Assembly: GCA_963920525.1 (NCBI GenBank)
Contig: OY986438.1
Coordinates: forward strand, 135,341,022-135,405,021
Direction of reading: 5' to 3'
DNA: 64,000 bases
DNA from: Dichetophora obliterata
Lineage: Eukaryota; Arthropoda; Insecta; Diptera; Sciomyzidae
Under the pieces are notes generated by a model. That model saw only the letters and a list, made by a program, of their open reading frames with translations, did not search any database and had not been told where the DNA came from. A program made the translations under genes and the position numbers. Positions within the stretch are counted from its first letter, which is position 1. Each line of letters starts with the position of its first letter. Below, piece after piece: positions 33,803 to 46,204 of this stretch.

Positions 33803-35342
33803 CTATAGCTCTTCGTCTACTAGTGGCAATGCAGCATATGCGACTGGTCGTTTAGCTCTATAGACTGGCTTCGCGTCTGATTTAAGGTAAAGTTTGACTT
33901 TGACCTTGGTACACAACCCCAAAGTACCCGTGAACAATTCGGAAAATTTGGCTACTGCTTCATGATTGGAGGATTGATCTGCTGTGATAAGATTGCATAC
34001 CTCACTAAGTGGAACGTCCGAGAAGTTAAATTTTTCTATGAAATCTATTCCCAGGAGGTTTATGTCTGACGCAACATAACACGTCCCGGATTTAATTACA
34101 TCTCTGAAACTCATGGCGCATTCAAATTGAGCTTTGATGTTGAGACGTCGCTTGTCTGCATTTCGCGCTGCAAATATTGGTTCTAAGAGTTCTGGTTTAC
34201 CGATATGCTCCCACATTGAATCAGAGATGATTGTTATGTCTGATCCACAGTCGATCTGGAGCGTGGCTTCAACGCCGTTAATGAGTACCGTGATGAATTT
34301 ACGTTTTTTTGCAAAATGGGTTATGCTGTTTGCAAAAGAAATTTCTTTGACAGAAGCTTTATCTTTATTATATCTTGAAACGGTACTTATCTTATTAGGC
34401 TGCCTGTTCGGAAAACAGCCACAATAACCTTCCTTGTGTCCAATCCGGCTGCATTTTTGACATTTGTGGTTGATGAACTGACAATCCTTTATGTAATGCA
34501 TGCCGCCACAAGCCCAGCATGGTGTGCGTGGAGTTGAATGCGTGCTGGATGGTTTGCTGGATCCCTGTTGCACATTGTGTGCGCTGCCTGATTTGTCTTG
34601 AGTGTTGTAGTTTTTCTTAGCTGCTCCTGTATGCTTGACTAAGTTGATAGTAGGCTTTGTCGCAATCGGCTTCTCTACCAGATTTACATCCGATTTCAAG
34701 TTGATAAGCGCCTGACACTCGATGATAAGTTGTTCGATGCCATTGAGCTGCCCATCGTTCAGTTTAGACAAAAGCCGCGTGCGAGCCTCTTTGTCGCGTG
34801 ATGACCGCAATGCAAGAATAAATATCAAGCTTTTCAATTGATCAGCCGATATCTTGGAAAGCTCAAACCCTTCGCAAAATTTGTTAACCTTGCTCCCATA
34901 CGTAGTGAAATCTTCACCGTCGTTTTTCTCTACCTGAAGACACTCGTATCTCCGATGAAAAAGTGATTTTTGCGGGCCAAATATTTCTGATAATTTTTTG
35001 ACAGTCTGATCAAAAGTGAAATCGGTCGTTGTTTTTGGCAGAATCAAGTTCGAATATTTCTGATAATTTGCCGTATGCATCTTCCGAAGAAGGAGTCGGA
35101 CTTTTGCTGCATCGCCAAGATTCTTGGCGTCTTCTTTAAATAGTTGTTCGAATCTGCTGAACCACAACTCGAAAAAAAACGCCTGCGTCTGCATCGTAGC
35201 AGAATTCTGTTATCTGCGCTGAGAGGTCGTACGTCGTATTTGAGGTTATGGTTTCTGCGCTTTTGCTTTGCATGAGCTGCCGGAGCATAACGTCGTGATT
35301 TTCCAGGAGCTTTGTAAGCGCTTCTATGCATTTCTCGGACAT
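33803..35342 (-). pseudogene. Gypsy gag and protease
   Basis: The start is at 35,342. The first about 55 codons continue after a one-base shift at an 8-A run (35,172-35,180) into the frame 35,194-33,806. Capsid-like helical sequence is followed by two zinc knuckles, a slightly short C-x2-C-x3-H-x4-C and a canonical C-x2-C-x4-H-x4-C. An aspartic protease follows, with its active-site motif as LQIDCGSD. Gag would package the RNA; protease would mature the particle. The homopolymer shift could be a real mutation or an assembly error. Confidence 0.85.
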
Positions 35343-35465
35343 CTTACTTGATTGATTTTGATTCTTCCGCTAATTTTAGGGTTCTGCTGTGCTACGTGGT
35401 GTAAAATGTTCTTAATATTTTTTTTTGTTTATTTTTGTTGATAACATGATGCTAAATAATGAAAA

Positions 35466-35478
35466 ATCCTCGTCGCCA
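35466..35478 (-). other. candidate tRNA primer-binding site
   Basis: TGGCGACGAGGAT on the minus strand begins 6 nt inside the 5' LTR edge. TGG starts are normal because tRNA 3' ends read CCA. I do not assign the tRNA. Confidence 0.6.
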
Positions 35479-35484
35479 TAAATA

Positions 35485-35687
35485 TGTTGTGTATTTAATA
35501 AGCAACATTTCAATATATTTGATTCGATTCAATAACACGTTTATTCAAATGACTAATTCTAATACAAAGTTAACTTAGCGGAAGTCTGACACCTTCTGAT
35601 CTCTTAGCAAGATGACAAACTTACTTTTTTATATAATATTTCAGTGCTGCCAATATAAAGTTCTGCTAATATTAAGGGCTGCCAACA
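35485..35687 (-). repeat. 5' LTR
   Basis: 203 bp, TGTTGTG...GCCAACA, partner of 31,345-31,547. ATTCT follows at 35,688-35,692. Confidence 0.95.
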
Positions 35688-35692
35688 ATTCT

Positions 35693-38119
35693 TAAACTTA
35701 ATTATGATATGTCAGGCACGTAATTTAAGCTCTATTTTACTGGATGTTTATACTTTTATGCTACCGGTACTGTTATTAAGGTATTAAACTTTGTTGTGCC
35801 GGCTTACGAAATAAAATTAAATGAAGTTTAAAACAAATCTTTACCAACACTTCTCCATCTCTTCACCCTCCAACTAACTATCACCCATCTTCCGAATCAA
35901 CACAATGCTTATGCATTTATAGGGGGCATCCCCTGAGCGTTGGTTCAGTCTAAAAAAAGGGCGTACTTCTATGGAGAAAAATTGTATGTTATTAACAAAC
36001 TAGTATAAAAGCCTGTCTTACGACAGGTTCTCCTATGCACACTTCTTTTTTTGAGCCTTTTGCCGAAAACACTTTTTTCTCTTTTTAAAGCTTGATTTTT
36101 TATACACTTGATTTTTGCAAAATACAAATATACCACTTTAAATAACGCTTTACGTATTGAAGCAGTGTTGAAAAATTAGTTAAAGTGTAAAAGTGCAAAA
36201 AGTCGAGTTTGGTAACAATCATATTTGTACACAACTTTACAAACTGGCCTTGCAACCTGCATAAACGTAGCAACTCAGGTGTCGTTTTGCAGAGAATTAC
36301 TGTGTGCGGAGCAGCATGCATGCCTTTTTATGTATTAAGATATGCATACTTTTAGGCTGAACAGTTTGAGAGATATTGAACACGGAGCAGCGTGCTTGCC
36401 TTTTATATATTAACTGTTTTATTCTGTATAACGAAAATGCACACCAACGACAAGCAAGACACGAAAAGCAATAGAATTTTGTACAGAAAAAATAATTTTT
36501 TTCAGTTGAAGTGGATTCATTTAAGTCAAGGCTTCCAGTTAATTTCTACAGTGTAACATATAAGATTTTTTTTTTTAAATATTTACGATGCGCACCGTTG
36601 ATCCTCAAAAGTTATGCATTACATAGCTATACATTAAAAATAGCCTCACGCAAGCTAATTATCCAAGAAAAAGCAATTCACGAATTTAATAACGCTGTTG
36701 GTTTTGTTGTTCCCACTGTTTTTGTGTTTTCATGTTGTTTTATTTTAAATATTCTTTTATTTTTAAAGCAATAAATCTAAATTTCACATAAATACGCTTA
36801 CGCTAAAGCTTATATGGTATTTTAAAAAATTCAAACTGTGAATTGAAAGAGTTGACTATTTTAAAGAAGAACTAAAAACAAATCACTTTTTGTTCTGAAG
36901 GCAACTCTCAAATTTTTAATAACCACTTTAATTGTTTAATTTTTGAGTTTAAGACTAAATGGAATAAGGCTCATAGAAGGGCATACTGATTTCTCAATGA
37001 ATATAAAAAGACTTGGCTGCAATCATCTATTGGATTTCCGAGTGGTCATACGGCAAAACGTAGTGGAAAAGAAATTTTTGTAGTGGTTCTAGCTATTCAA
37101 ACAAATGAAAAAAAAACAAAATTTTTAAAGGACTTTAAATAGTTGGGTCGTTCTTAAAAAACATGACCATTCTGAATTTTGTAATTTTTAAAAATTCAGT
37201 TGGCCAAATATGTTTATAATTGGGCTCATGTGGTTACGGATGGTATCAACAATAGGAATCCATAACCAGCAGTAATTTTTTTAATTTTTGGAGTTTTTAC
37301 AGATAAAAACATGAAGAGACCAATGCACTTTCGTCCACTCTGTTACCTAAATTAAATACCAAATAAAAATACATCAAAAATTGAAAATTAAAATCTCTTT
37401 ATTGTTTTTCCCCAGGAAAGATAATTAATTTTAATTTATTTTATAAAAAATTTAAAAAGTAATATAAAAATAACAAAAAATAGCACATAATGTCACCCAT
37501 ATTAATTCAAATTTCATTTTGGTGAACTAAGTTAATGATAAATAAAATATTAAATAGTTTAATACTGGTTAATTATTTTTAATGACTTTAGGCCAGTGTA
37601 CCTTATTAAATTACACTCATATAATAAATCTAATGACAGCCTTATTTCTAAATTAAAGAAAAGTAGATGATAACAGAGGAGACTTAAAGTAACAGAGGAG
37701 ACGTAACGTAACAGAGGAGACACTGTTACTGAGGCACTGTACTATTTAAGTATCCGCTATTACCATCACTTTTTTTACAAAGTAGATTATTAATTTTGTG
37801 CTTCTAATGTATCTATTAGTAACTTTACCAGTTCAAGTTCATGCTGCACGAAATGTATTGATATTGTTGATAATGCTCTTTTGCCTATTGGTCAACTATA
37901 AATATTGGTCGTGATATAAATTTTTAAGAAATTTATGAAATTTCATTCAAGAAATATGCAGTCGCTATAAATCTTATCAAGATATTTACTGCTTTGAAAT
38001 TAATTTAAAAATTACTTGTTTTGATTAACTGTATTGGTAGTAAAAAGAAATTAATGAAAAATCATAGAAATATAGCTTCTCTGAGTTAATTCCCAAAAAT
38101 AAGGCTTCTGGAGCAATTG
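35693..38119. other. AT-rich DNA with short repeats, no gene
   Basis: A phrase GGAGCAGC.TGC.TGCCTTTT occurs twice (36,308 and 36,384) in direct orientation about 76 bp apart. Three copies of TAACAGAGGAGAC lie at 37,672-37,722. The frame 36,511-36,774 ends in a hydrophobic stretch but has no recognisable domain and weak coding character, so it is not called. Confidence 0.4.
37672..37722. repeat. three copies of TAACAGAGGAGAC
   Basis: They are spaced about 20 bp apart and the copies are identical in the 13-bp core. The period is variable because the linkers differ. Confidence 0.7.
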
Positions 38120-38805
38120 TGAAACATATATTTATTTTTTTTGTCTCTTCTTTTAAAATTTTTCATTAAGGTTTTGTCCGTTGATTCGAAAAAATTAAGT
38201 TCATCATGCAACCTATGTAAGAATCTTAATTTTAAGTTTAATCTTAACGTATAGCGTTTTTAGCTAATTTTGTTAAATTTTCTAAGCTTTAATCCAAGTT
38301 ATTTAAGAGAGCTTTAACTGTTTATTATTATTACTATTTTTTGTGTTTATTATATTAGTACATTAAGAACAACGTTGTTTTATAATACAAAGTTCAAAAA
38401 CATAATGAGAATTCAGCTTATTGTAAAGCATTTAAACTTAAATCTAAGAAAATTTAAAGTTATTATTATATAGTTAATAGTGTTATCAAAAATATCAAAA
38501 ATGTTTAATGTAAAACAAATGTAAATTCATTATACAGATACAACTTAAATTCACAATGAGCTAGAAAGAGATAAAGAAGAGTGTTATAGAGCTAGAGATC
38601 TGATATTTTGTTAAGTACTATGTGATAAAAAGTGCTTCAAAATAGCGTGTTATCAGACGCCATATTTAGACGTGTTATTTGATTTAAATTTAGTTATAAT
38701 TTTTTTAGTTGTAGCCTTATTAGAATTTACAAAACCATTCCATTATAAACAGTATTGGAAACAACAAATTTTCCTGTTTACTTAAATAAGAATTTTTTTT
38801 GAAGT
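38120..38805 (+). repeat. dispersed repeat, copy 1 (partner at 42,430)
   Basis: It shares, in order, TTTTTGTCTCTTCTTTT, TTGTCCGTTGATT.GAAAAA, AATCTTAATTTT, TTGCTAAATT-like and AAGCTTT.ATCC.AGTTATT, and after a gap AAAGTTTACAAAA..ATTCCATTA and TTAAATAAGAATTTT. Copy 1 carries about 350 bp more in the middle (38,340-38,695). It is non-coding. Confidence 0.55.
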
Positions 38806-39020
38806 GAAAACTTCTTTAGGCGCGTTGAACGATTTTGGTAGAGGGTAAATCTTTGGTTTGCGTCATTGTCTTTTTCCGAGTAACTCTCGTCATCAATACA
38901 GACAGCAAAGATAACAAGATAGGAAACTTAGAAAACATAAGCAAGCAACCATCCTCTAATAAGTTCCTCTGCTGACGCATCGTTTTTTCCCCTCCCTTTT
39001 GCTCAGCTGCGAAACATTAG

Positions 39021-39364
39021 GTGCATTCCCGTGGCACTAGAACAGATCAAATCTAAGTAAAACAACGTTAGTTCATTTTTATATCAATTTGTCATCACCA
39101 GGGAAGACAATTATATGCAAATGCATATAATATATGCTTTTGCATATTTGGACGTTTTGTTAATAATTTTGCATGTTTATAACGATTGTGCTTATTTGTG
39201 CATATTTTTAACTTTTCGAACAGATTTTAGCTTGTAATCGGGCAAATTTTGATACTTCCTTCAAGATCAGAAATAGAGCTAGAAATCGAGCTGGTTTTCA
39301 TTTTTGTTTTTGTTTTGTGAATAAAATAGAGCCGCGCTCTAGATCAACGACCACGGGAATGCAG
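39021..39364. repeat. probable MITE with TGCATTCCCGTGG ends
   Basis: TGCATTCCCGTGG (from 39,022) and its exact inverse CCACGGGAATGCA (39,351-39,363) bound 340 bp. The interior contains AT-rich palindromic words such as ATATGCAAATGCATAT. No clear target duplication. Confidence 0.55.
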
Positions 39365-39419
39365 GTATTGAATTTTACTGTTTTTATAAGCTTTTATTTA
39401 ACTTGCTTCGTTCGTATGT

Positions 39420-39670
39420 GAAAAATTTTTACCACTCCCCCTTTTCCCGCCCACAAATCCATAAATATGCTATATCTCTAAAACTACAGGGCCGATTCAG
39501 ATGAAATTTTGGCAGTAAATTTCGTTCGAGTAGAGGATAATTAAGGAAAAATTTTTGCCACTCCTTCTTTTACCGCCCACAAATCAATAAAAATGCTATA
39601 TCTCCAAGACTACTGGCTCGATTCAGCTGAAATTTTGGTAGTAAACTTTCTTGAAGTAAAAGATGGGGGT
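39420..39670 (-). repeat. dispersed repeat family, two tandem copies of a ~122-bp unit
   Basis: Two successive copies begin GAAAAATTTTTACCACTCC and GAAAAATTTTTGCCACTCC, each followed by CCGCCCACAAATC, ATGCTATATCTC, GATTCAG.TGAAATTTTGG. On the minus strand this matches copies A and B at 11,858 and 18,990. The tandem arrangement shows that the unit is about 122 bp. Confidence 0.7.
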
Positions 39671-39955
39671 TAGAAAAAAAATTCGGCCACAACCAAATTA
39701 AAATGCGAATTTAATAACTTTAACAAACGGTATCACTCTAGATATCAATCGGTGTTAAGCTTGTGATAACATACTGATAATATGTAAATAACGTAAGTAG
39801 TGTAAATCGTGTAAATAATGTTTATACTGTAATAAGGTTAATGGTCTAAAAAATTAAAATGCTGTAGTATTTGCTAAGTTTTGAAAATAAAAGATGTTAA
39901 TAATAAACCTTTAAAACTAAAAAGTAAAAAATTAATAAAAAGTAAAAAAATAATT

Positions 39956-40518
39956 TAAAAATAAGCTTTTATTTAAAAAAGACGTGAACTAAAAAGAAAA
40001 AATAAATTTAAATGACATTTGTCATATATGTATGTAGTAGGTATATTCTAGATGCAGAAGAAACCCTATATTGGTTACTCATAATCATAGTATAAGCGTA
40101 AGTAAATTGGTAAATTCTAAGGACTTATATAAATTTTGAATTTTTCAAATACATTTATATTTAAAAGCTTGAGGCACCGATGTCCGCGATCCGTTATACA
40201 GGCTTACCACACATTATCAGTGGCATTGAATCTTTTAGTAAGCTTATCTTTACATAAACTGCGATCCATTATACAGGCTTACTACAAAATATCAGTGCCT
40301 TAAACTTTTAAATATAAATGTATTTGAAAAATTCTAAATTTATATAAGTCCTTAGAACTTACCAATTTACGTACGCTTATATTATGATAATGAGGGAGTA
40401 ACCAACAGAGGGGGTTCTTCTGCACCTAGAATATACCTACTATATACATATATGACAAATGTCAATTAAATTTATTTTCTTCTTTTTAGTTCGTCTTTTT
40501 TAAATAAAAGCTTATTTT
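39956..40518. mobile_element. fold-back MITE with ~200-bp arms
   Basis: The left arm from AAAATAAGCTTTTATTTAAA (39,957) through TTCAAATACATTTATATTTA is inverted at the right (40,300-40,517) with few differences, including the shared blocks GACATTTGTCATATATGTAT and GGTATATTCTAG. The centre has an additional direct repeat, GCGATCC.TTATACAGGCTTAC (40,188 and 40,261). No open frame. Confidence 0.75.
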
Positions 40519-40539
40519 TAAAATTTTTTTTTTATTTAT

Positions 40540-42063
40540 TTTCAATGTATATATAGAGCTAGCTGTAGGCTAAAATAAAATAAATTTAAAATTTTTGATA
40601 TTTGCTTGTTGTTTGACTGGCCGTGAAGTCTCTTTTAATGCCTCCACTTGAGATCTTGCTACCAGGCAAGCAAAAAACATAGCAATCAAAGTGCTGTTTA
40701 TCTTCCGCCGCCAATTCGGTTCATCCCCTCTAACGTTGCGCAACCGATGAGATACTGCTCTTCTCTGTTCATCGTTGTAGTAGATTTGCTTGGTAATTGT
40801 TGTTGTAAATGTATTTTAGTTCAGCTACTGATCTACATATCCTTCAGTAAATATCCTTCATGATTTCTTTATGAAGGAACGATTTGTCGTCAGATAAACT
40901 TATTGTTGGTTGCTTGCTGCCATAGAAGAATTAGAAAAGGTAGTGTTAGGGCTGAATGTTTTATCTTTTTAAGTGACCATAAGTGTCAAACTCATCCATT
41001 TTGATATATTTACCAATTCTTGCTTTCGTATTGCATTCTCATTGCTTGCAGATTATGTATGAAAAGTCAACTTCGTTTTGACAGTTTCGGTTACCGGCTC
41101 TTCGCCCTTACAATACCTTGTTTAATTTTGCCATGCTTGCTGCATTTGCTGAGCGCCTGGTAGCCAATATTCAACAGCATGTATTTGAGTTTCATGAACA
41201 ACATAAAAACATTTGTAGTTTTATAACTGTAGCCAGCATATTCTCTGACTGGGACCATGGTATAATAAGTTATAGGTAAGAGTGACATTTCGTGTTTCGA
41301 CCATCGAATGTCAAGCAAAAGAAAACAAAATAGAGAACGTGTGTCACACACATTGGCAGCATTCAGAGGAGTCATCTGTTGTGAATGGATCATTTAATTG
41401 CAAAGGTTTCTCACTCAAATTTAAAAAAAAACAGTTGCCAACTATTGACTCCGCTGAAAGCTACCAATATGTGTGGCACACGCACTTTATATTGTTTTCT
41501 TTTGCTTGAAATTCGATGGTCGCAGCTCGTGAGAAAATAAGTAGTTGTCAAGGCTACCTAATAATAGTTTTATCATGAGTGGGACTGCATCTTCCAAAAT
41601 TTTTTGTTTCTTATTTCATTTTTTTTGAAAAATATAATGCAATGATTAATGACGCAAACAGTGAAAATAATGAAAACTAAATTCAATGAAATGTATGTGA
41701 ATACAAACTTTATGTATGTGTGTATTATTATGTATTTTAAGTGTATATTAATTATTTCAATAAGTTTAATTTATATTTTTGTTTACGTTTTACTCTGTTT
41801 TTTATATTAAAACCCATAATTTAAAAATAAAATGAAGTGATATAAGATGAACATAATGTGCACTAATGATGAACCGGATGTACGGATGAACCGAATCGGG
41901 GGCAGAAAATAAACTGCTCTTTGCTTCCTGTTTTCTGTATTCCTTGTAGCAAGATCTCAAATGCAGGCATTAAAAGAGACTTCAGGACCTATCAAACAAA
42001 ATATCATATAGAAAAAAAGTAAATTTATTTTATTTTAGCTGCAGCTCTACATATACATTGAAA
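40540..42063. mobile_element. fold-back element with ~190-bp arms
   Basis: TTTCAATGTATATATAGAGCT at the left and its near-inverse at the right (ending 42,063) begin arms that stay similar for about 190 bp. Shared blocks include AAGTCTCTTTTAATGCCT, GAGATCTTGCTAC and ATTCGGTTCATCC. The interior has a further palindrome (41,299-41,526). No transposase. The open frames here read through the arms and are not genes. Confidence 0.7.
41299..41526. repeat. palindrome containing a GCATTCAG-type MITE
   Basis: CGACCATCGAATGTCAAGC at 41,299 and its near-inverse ending 41,526 enclose arms of about 95 bp. Within them, GCATTCAGAGGAGTC (about 41,362) and GACTCCGCTGAAAGC (about 41,447) are the ends of a short copy of the family also seen at 10,640 and 58,601. 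The phrase TGCAAAGGTTTCTCACT is shared with the 10,640 copy. Confidence 0.65.
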
Positions 42064-42429
42064 GAAAAAACTAAATATCCTTTTTGAGGATTATTTTTCA
42101 TTCAATAGTGCTCCCTGTATTTTATATTTATACCAACAATATTCAATGTAATAAATGTAATAATATAGTTTGGTGTAATTTAAAAATACTATCTAAACTA
42201 AAAATATTTTTAAAGAAATACTCAAAAATTGAGGGGGTGAAAATATAAAATTTTTTCCGATTAGCATTAAAATTCTTATACAGCAGTAAGGCGGTCCGTG
42301 GCAGGACAAAGTCTTCCAGGGAATGCTAATATTTTACATATATGTTTTCGCTTCAGTCGGCCGTCCCCTCACTGCAATACTTTTTTTTCATATCAGTGCA
42401 ATTCTCAATGATTTTATTTAATTTTTTTT

Positions 42430-42785
42430 TTTAATTTTTTTTTTTGTCTCTTCTTTTCTTTATCACAAAAAATTTTTAAAATTAATGTTCTGTCCATTGA
42501 TTGGAAAAATTAAAGTTTGTCGTGCAACCTTAGAATCTTAATTTTTAGTTTTCTCTTTCCTTTGCATATAGATTCATACGTTTACTGTATTTAGCTAGTT
42601 TTGCTAAATTGTCTAAGCTTTCATCCGAGTTATTAAAGCGAGCTTTAATTGATTTAAATTTAATAATTTATTTTTTATTTTTAGCCATCATTAAAGTTTA
42701 CAAAAATATGCCATTACAAACAACAAAAAATTGGCAACAAAAAATTTGTCCTATTTAATTAAATAAGAATTTTAATTTTTTTCTC
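42430..42785 (+). repeat. dispersed repeat, copy 2 (partner at 38,120)
   Basis: Same order of words and same orientation as copy 1, lacking its central ~350 bp. The two copies bracket the fold-back elements at 39-42 kb. Confidence 0.55.
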
Positions 42786-42789
42786 ATAT

Positions 42790-45700
42790 CAGTGTACTTT
42801 GCAATGTTACTAACAACACATACAACAATGCTGACAACATATGCGATGCCACGTTTTCATTTTTTGTCCTGCCTAAACGCTGATCATTAAAATGTCCCAA
42901 AGGCGCGCTATGCACTCTTATTCCTTTTTGCCTGTTATTCGCTGTACTAAATTGAATTAAATATTTAAATGTTAAATAAAAAAGCCACAATTAAACTATA
43001 AGGTAAATACTTGACAATAAAAATTCAAAAAGTCCCACCGGAAACAAGTGAAACACATGACAGTAGTTTTGGTTTTGTGGGCTGAAGGAAAAAACATGTT
43101 CATGTCAGTACAATGTTAGTTTTTGTTGGTAGAACTTTAATTTTCTGTAGCTAGTATATTTTTTAAACATTTTCATATTATTTTTTAATGCATTTAATTT
43201 TGCATGTTTTTCAACTCCCTCAACAGCAAGATTTATCGGACTTTTCCGCTACATATATTTTTCAAAAATAATGCCAAATGACACATACAACAACAATAAA
43301 AACAACCAATATCTGCAACAACAACAGCTTAACTACACCAAAATCATCATGTTATGAAAACATGAGCATCAAAATATTTTTCAGAGCATCATCAGCTTCT
43401 GCACTGTAAACATTGTTATGCAGCTAAAGGAAAATGATTGGATTTTCATGTTTTTTTCCTACTCCCGTAGAATTTGTGGCGCCAAACACAATTTTTGGCA
43501 TATCACATGGCGAACGGCAAAACTGTTTTTTTTTCCAAGCGATTATAACGCTTGATTGCATGCGAATAAGCAAGTCTGGTAAGCTTTGGTGGGATAGTAT
43601 TGCAAGCAATTGGTTTTGCACATCAAAGTCATGCGCTACGTACAGCTTTTTGTGTCCCTAAAAAAAAAAAACAAAAACTTATGGATACCTTTATGATTGT
43701 ATGCAAAACATCTTATAATCACATTACAACACATGAGTAATATTTTATGAAATTTAAGCGTTCTTGCCGTTTGAATAACTGACAAAAACTTTAAGTAAAT
43801 TCCATTTTAAAAATAGAACGACTTAAATGAAATATTTTTCTTATTAGCAGTATTTTTTTCAGCAATGAAATATTTAAAAATATTCTTCAACTGTTGAAGT
43901 GTTGGTGCACAACGAAACAGACCAGACAAAAGGTCATAATAAAGTCGAATTTTCTGTTTTTTTCATACATACATAGTACTATTTATAGATAACACAAGTT
44001 TGCGAAAACTTTATTTGCTCGACAAGAACTTTAACATTTAGTTATTTTTTTTTAAAAAACATACTTCAAGACAGCAGCAACAGCAGCAAATAGTATCAGC
44101 ATGAAGGTAACCAGCTGAGGGAGGGTGGCCATCAGCCATGTCTGCCAAAAAAAAAAAAAATTCAAATAAAACTGTTTAATAAAATCTATGACTTTTTCAA
44201 CGGCTATATATTAATTTTTACGCATTCTATTTTAAAGCTAAACTCTTTTCGAATTTTCCTTGCATGAATAAAAACCATGCCCATTCGAATACATCTATGT
44301 TACTGAAAGAGGGTGATCAGAATTATAGAAAAATCACAGAAACACTTATTATATTTGAAGTCAATTTTTGAACGCTGATTTTAAGACAGGCTAATCAGCA
44401 AATGCAAAAATGAACCAAGCTAAGCATAGGGTTGCATTTTGAATACGAACGTTCAGTACTATGATACAATTACTAATGACAATGATACAATCACGAGGGT
44501 TAAACTGTCATATGAGTTTTGATAGTTTTAAAATCGTTTATTGAGCTTAAGGTCAAAGTTAGAACAAATAATTGTTCTAACGAATTTTTCCAAAGAAACA
44601 ACAACAACAACAAAGTTTTTCCAATATGAAATGAAAAAAATCACTAGCTGATTTTATTGCACAATTTCTGCCCTGCTATAAGCGTCATCAGAAATCTTTG
44701 TGATACCCGTGCAAGCGCGCATTAACGCACTGCACCACCGGGGCGATGAGATTTGAATTGTCAATTTCTCAGTTTTCTCAATTTCAAATTTTCACATTTG
44801 TTGTTGTATTTCTGTTTTACTTTAGTCTCTATGCTTATGTTATTATATGTAGTCCAACAGCCTGCTGGAAGTCTGCACTAACAAAGCATGTTTACTGAAG
44901 TTGTTTTTAGCATTTTTGCTGATTTTGTTTTCAGCTGTTTCCGTTTGGTCGAGCTCTACCATTTGATTAAAGTATGATTTGAACTATCAAACATTTAGAA
45001 TTTGTATTTAAATCATATAAAGTCAACATAATAAATATTGACGTCATTTAGAAAAAACTTTAATTTTCTTTAATTTAACAAGATTGGCAAAGTTAAATTT
45101 TAAATTTAATTAAATTTTTCTTAAATTTTTTTTTCTTTCATTAAAGAAATTTCTTCACTAAAATTTGATGGGTTTATTGATGAAAATTTTGCCCTTTGAC
45201 AATTGTTCTTTAATTTTATGACATTAAAGAAATTTTTCATATTGAATAAAATTAATTCAAAATTGCTGTCAATTCGCAGAAATCGTTTCTTTACTCTCAT
45301 AATATTGCTGGAAGTTCTTCAGTTAGGAAATGATTTATTTAAAGACGATAAAGAATATACTTGATTTAAAGGCAAAATCAAATATACACAGGTGGTTGAG
45401 TATGGCTGTAAAAAAGATTTAAATAGGAATAAAAATTAATAAAAATATCAACATATTTAAATTGTTTTTGACTAAAATTAAACTTTTTCTCCTCGTGATA
45501 CATGGCTAAACTCATGCCAAAGACTTAATAACTGTTAATTATAAAATCATTGCTCACACTAATAAATAGACGGAAAAATACATGTTTCCAAAACTTTTAA
45601 TGCGCATTACTTTGGTAAAAAAAAAAATAAACTAACGTTTGTTTCCTTTAATTGCTAAGGATTGAATTTCGTTTGAAACTGCATACTATCATTTTAAAAT

Positions 45701-46117
45701 AAGAGCGAAAATTTGGAGCAATTTAAAGTTTAAAAAACACAGCAAAACTTCTCAAAAAAAAAAGTAAATTTTTTGACCCTTATGTCCTCAAAGCTCACTT
45801 TATTTTTCAGTTAGGCACTCCATTTGTGGGTGGAAAGAACAAGTATTATTTTGAAGAAATATTTTTTAAAAGAAAGAAATGGCCTTGAGCGACCTTTAAA
45901 CCTATTTCAAAAATCTGAAAAATTCTCAAAATTATTTTTTTACGAACTTTCGAATTACGCTTCAGCCCCCCAAAATTTTGACAAAAAAAATATTTACGCC
46001 CTACTGTACATTGGGAACGGAAAGATGACGGTTGATCTAACCTCTGGATAAATTTCATTGTATTAGTAGTTCTGCAATTATTAATTTACTATGTTTTTTA
46101 AAGTATATATCTTTGCA
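42790..46117. other. AT-rich DNA without a supported gene
   Basis: Homopolymers, a (CAA)n run near 44,597 and short frames only. A weak tRNA-like word at 44,702-44,760 lacks a B-box. Nothing further can be defended. Confidence 0.4.
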
Positions 46118-46204
46118 TACACTCACAGAACTGGCAATGCTATCAAAACTTCGCTTCTTCTAGCCGTAATATTACGGTTCTCGAAAAATTTAATATGCGA
46201 GGCT

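Larger units (their letters stand above)
31345..35687 (-). mobile_element. Ty3/Gypsy-type LTR retrotransposon, non-autonomous copy
   Basis: Two 203-bp LTRs (TGTTGTG...GCCAACA) bound it. The 5-bp duplication ATTCT sits at 31,340-31,344 and 35,688-35,692. Read on the minus strand the order is gag, protease, reverse transcriptase, remnant RNase H, integrase, which is the Gypsy order. There is no envelope frame. The LTRs differ at about three sites, implying a recent insertion, yet the interior has a frameshift in gag, an in-frame stop before the reverse transcriptase, a deletion through the RNase H region, and a 10-bp triplication near the pol end. Confidence 0.93.

Noticed and set aside
44702..44760. 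tRNA-like stretch on the minus strand (TGGTGCAGTGCG)
   Set aside because: A passable A-box, but no B-box and no foldable T-arm at the right distance.
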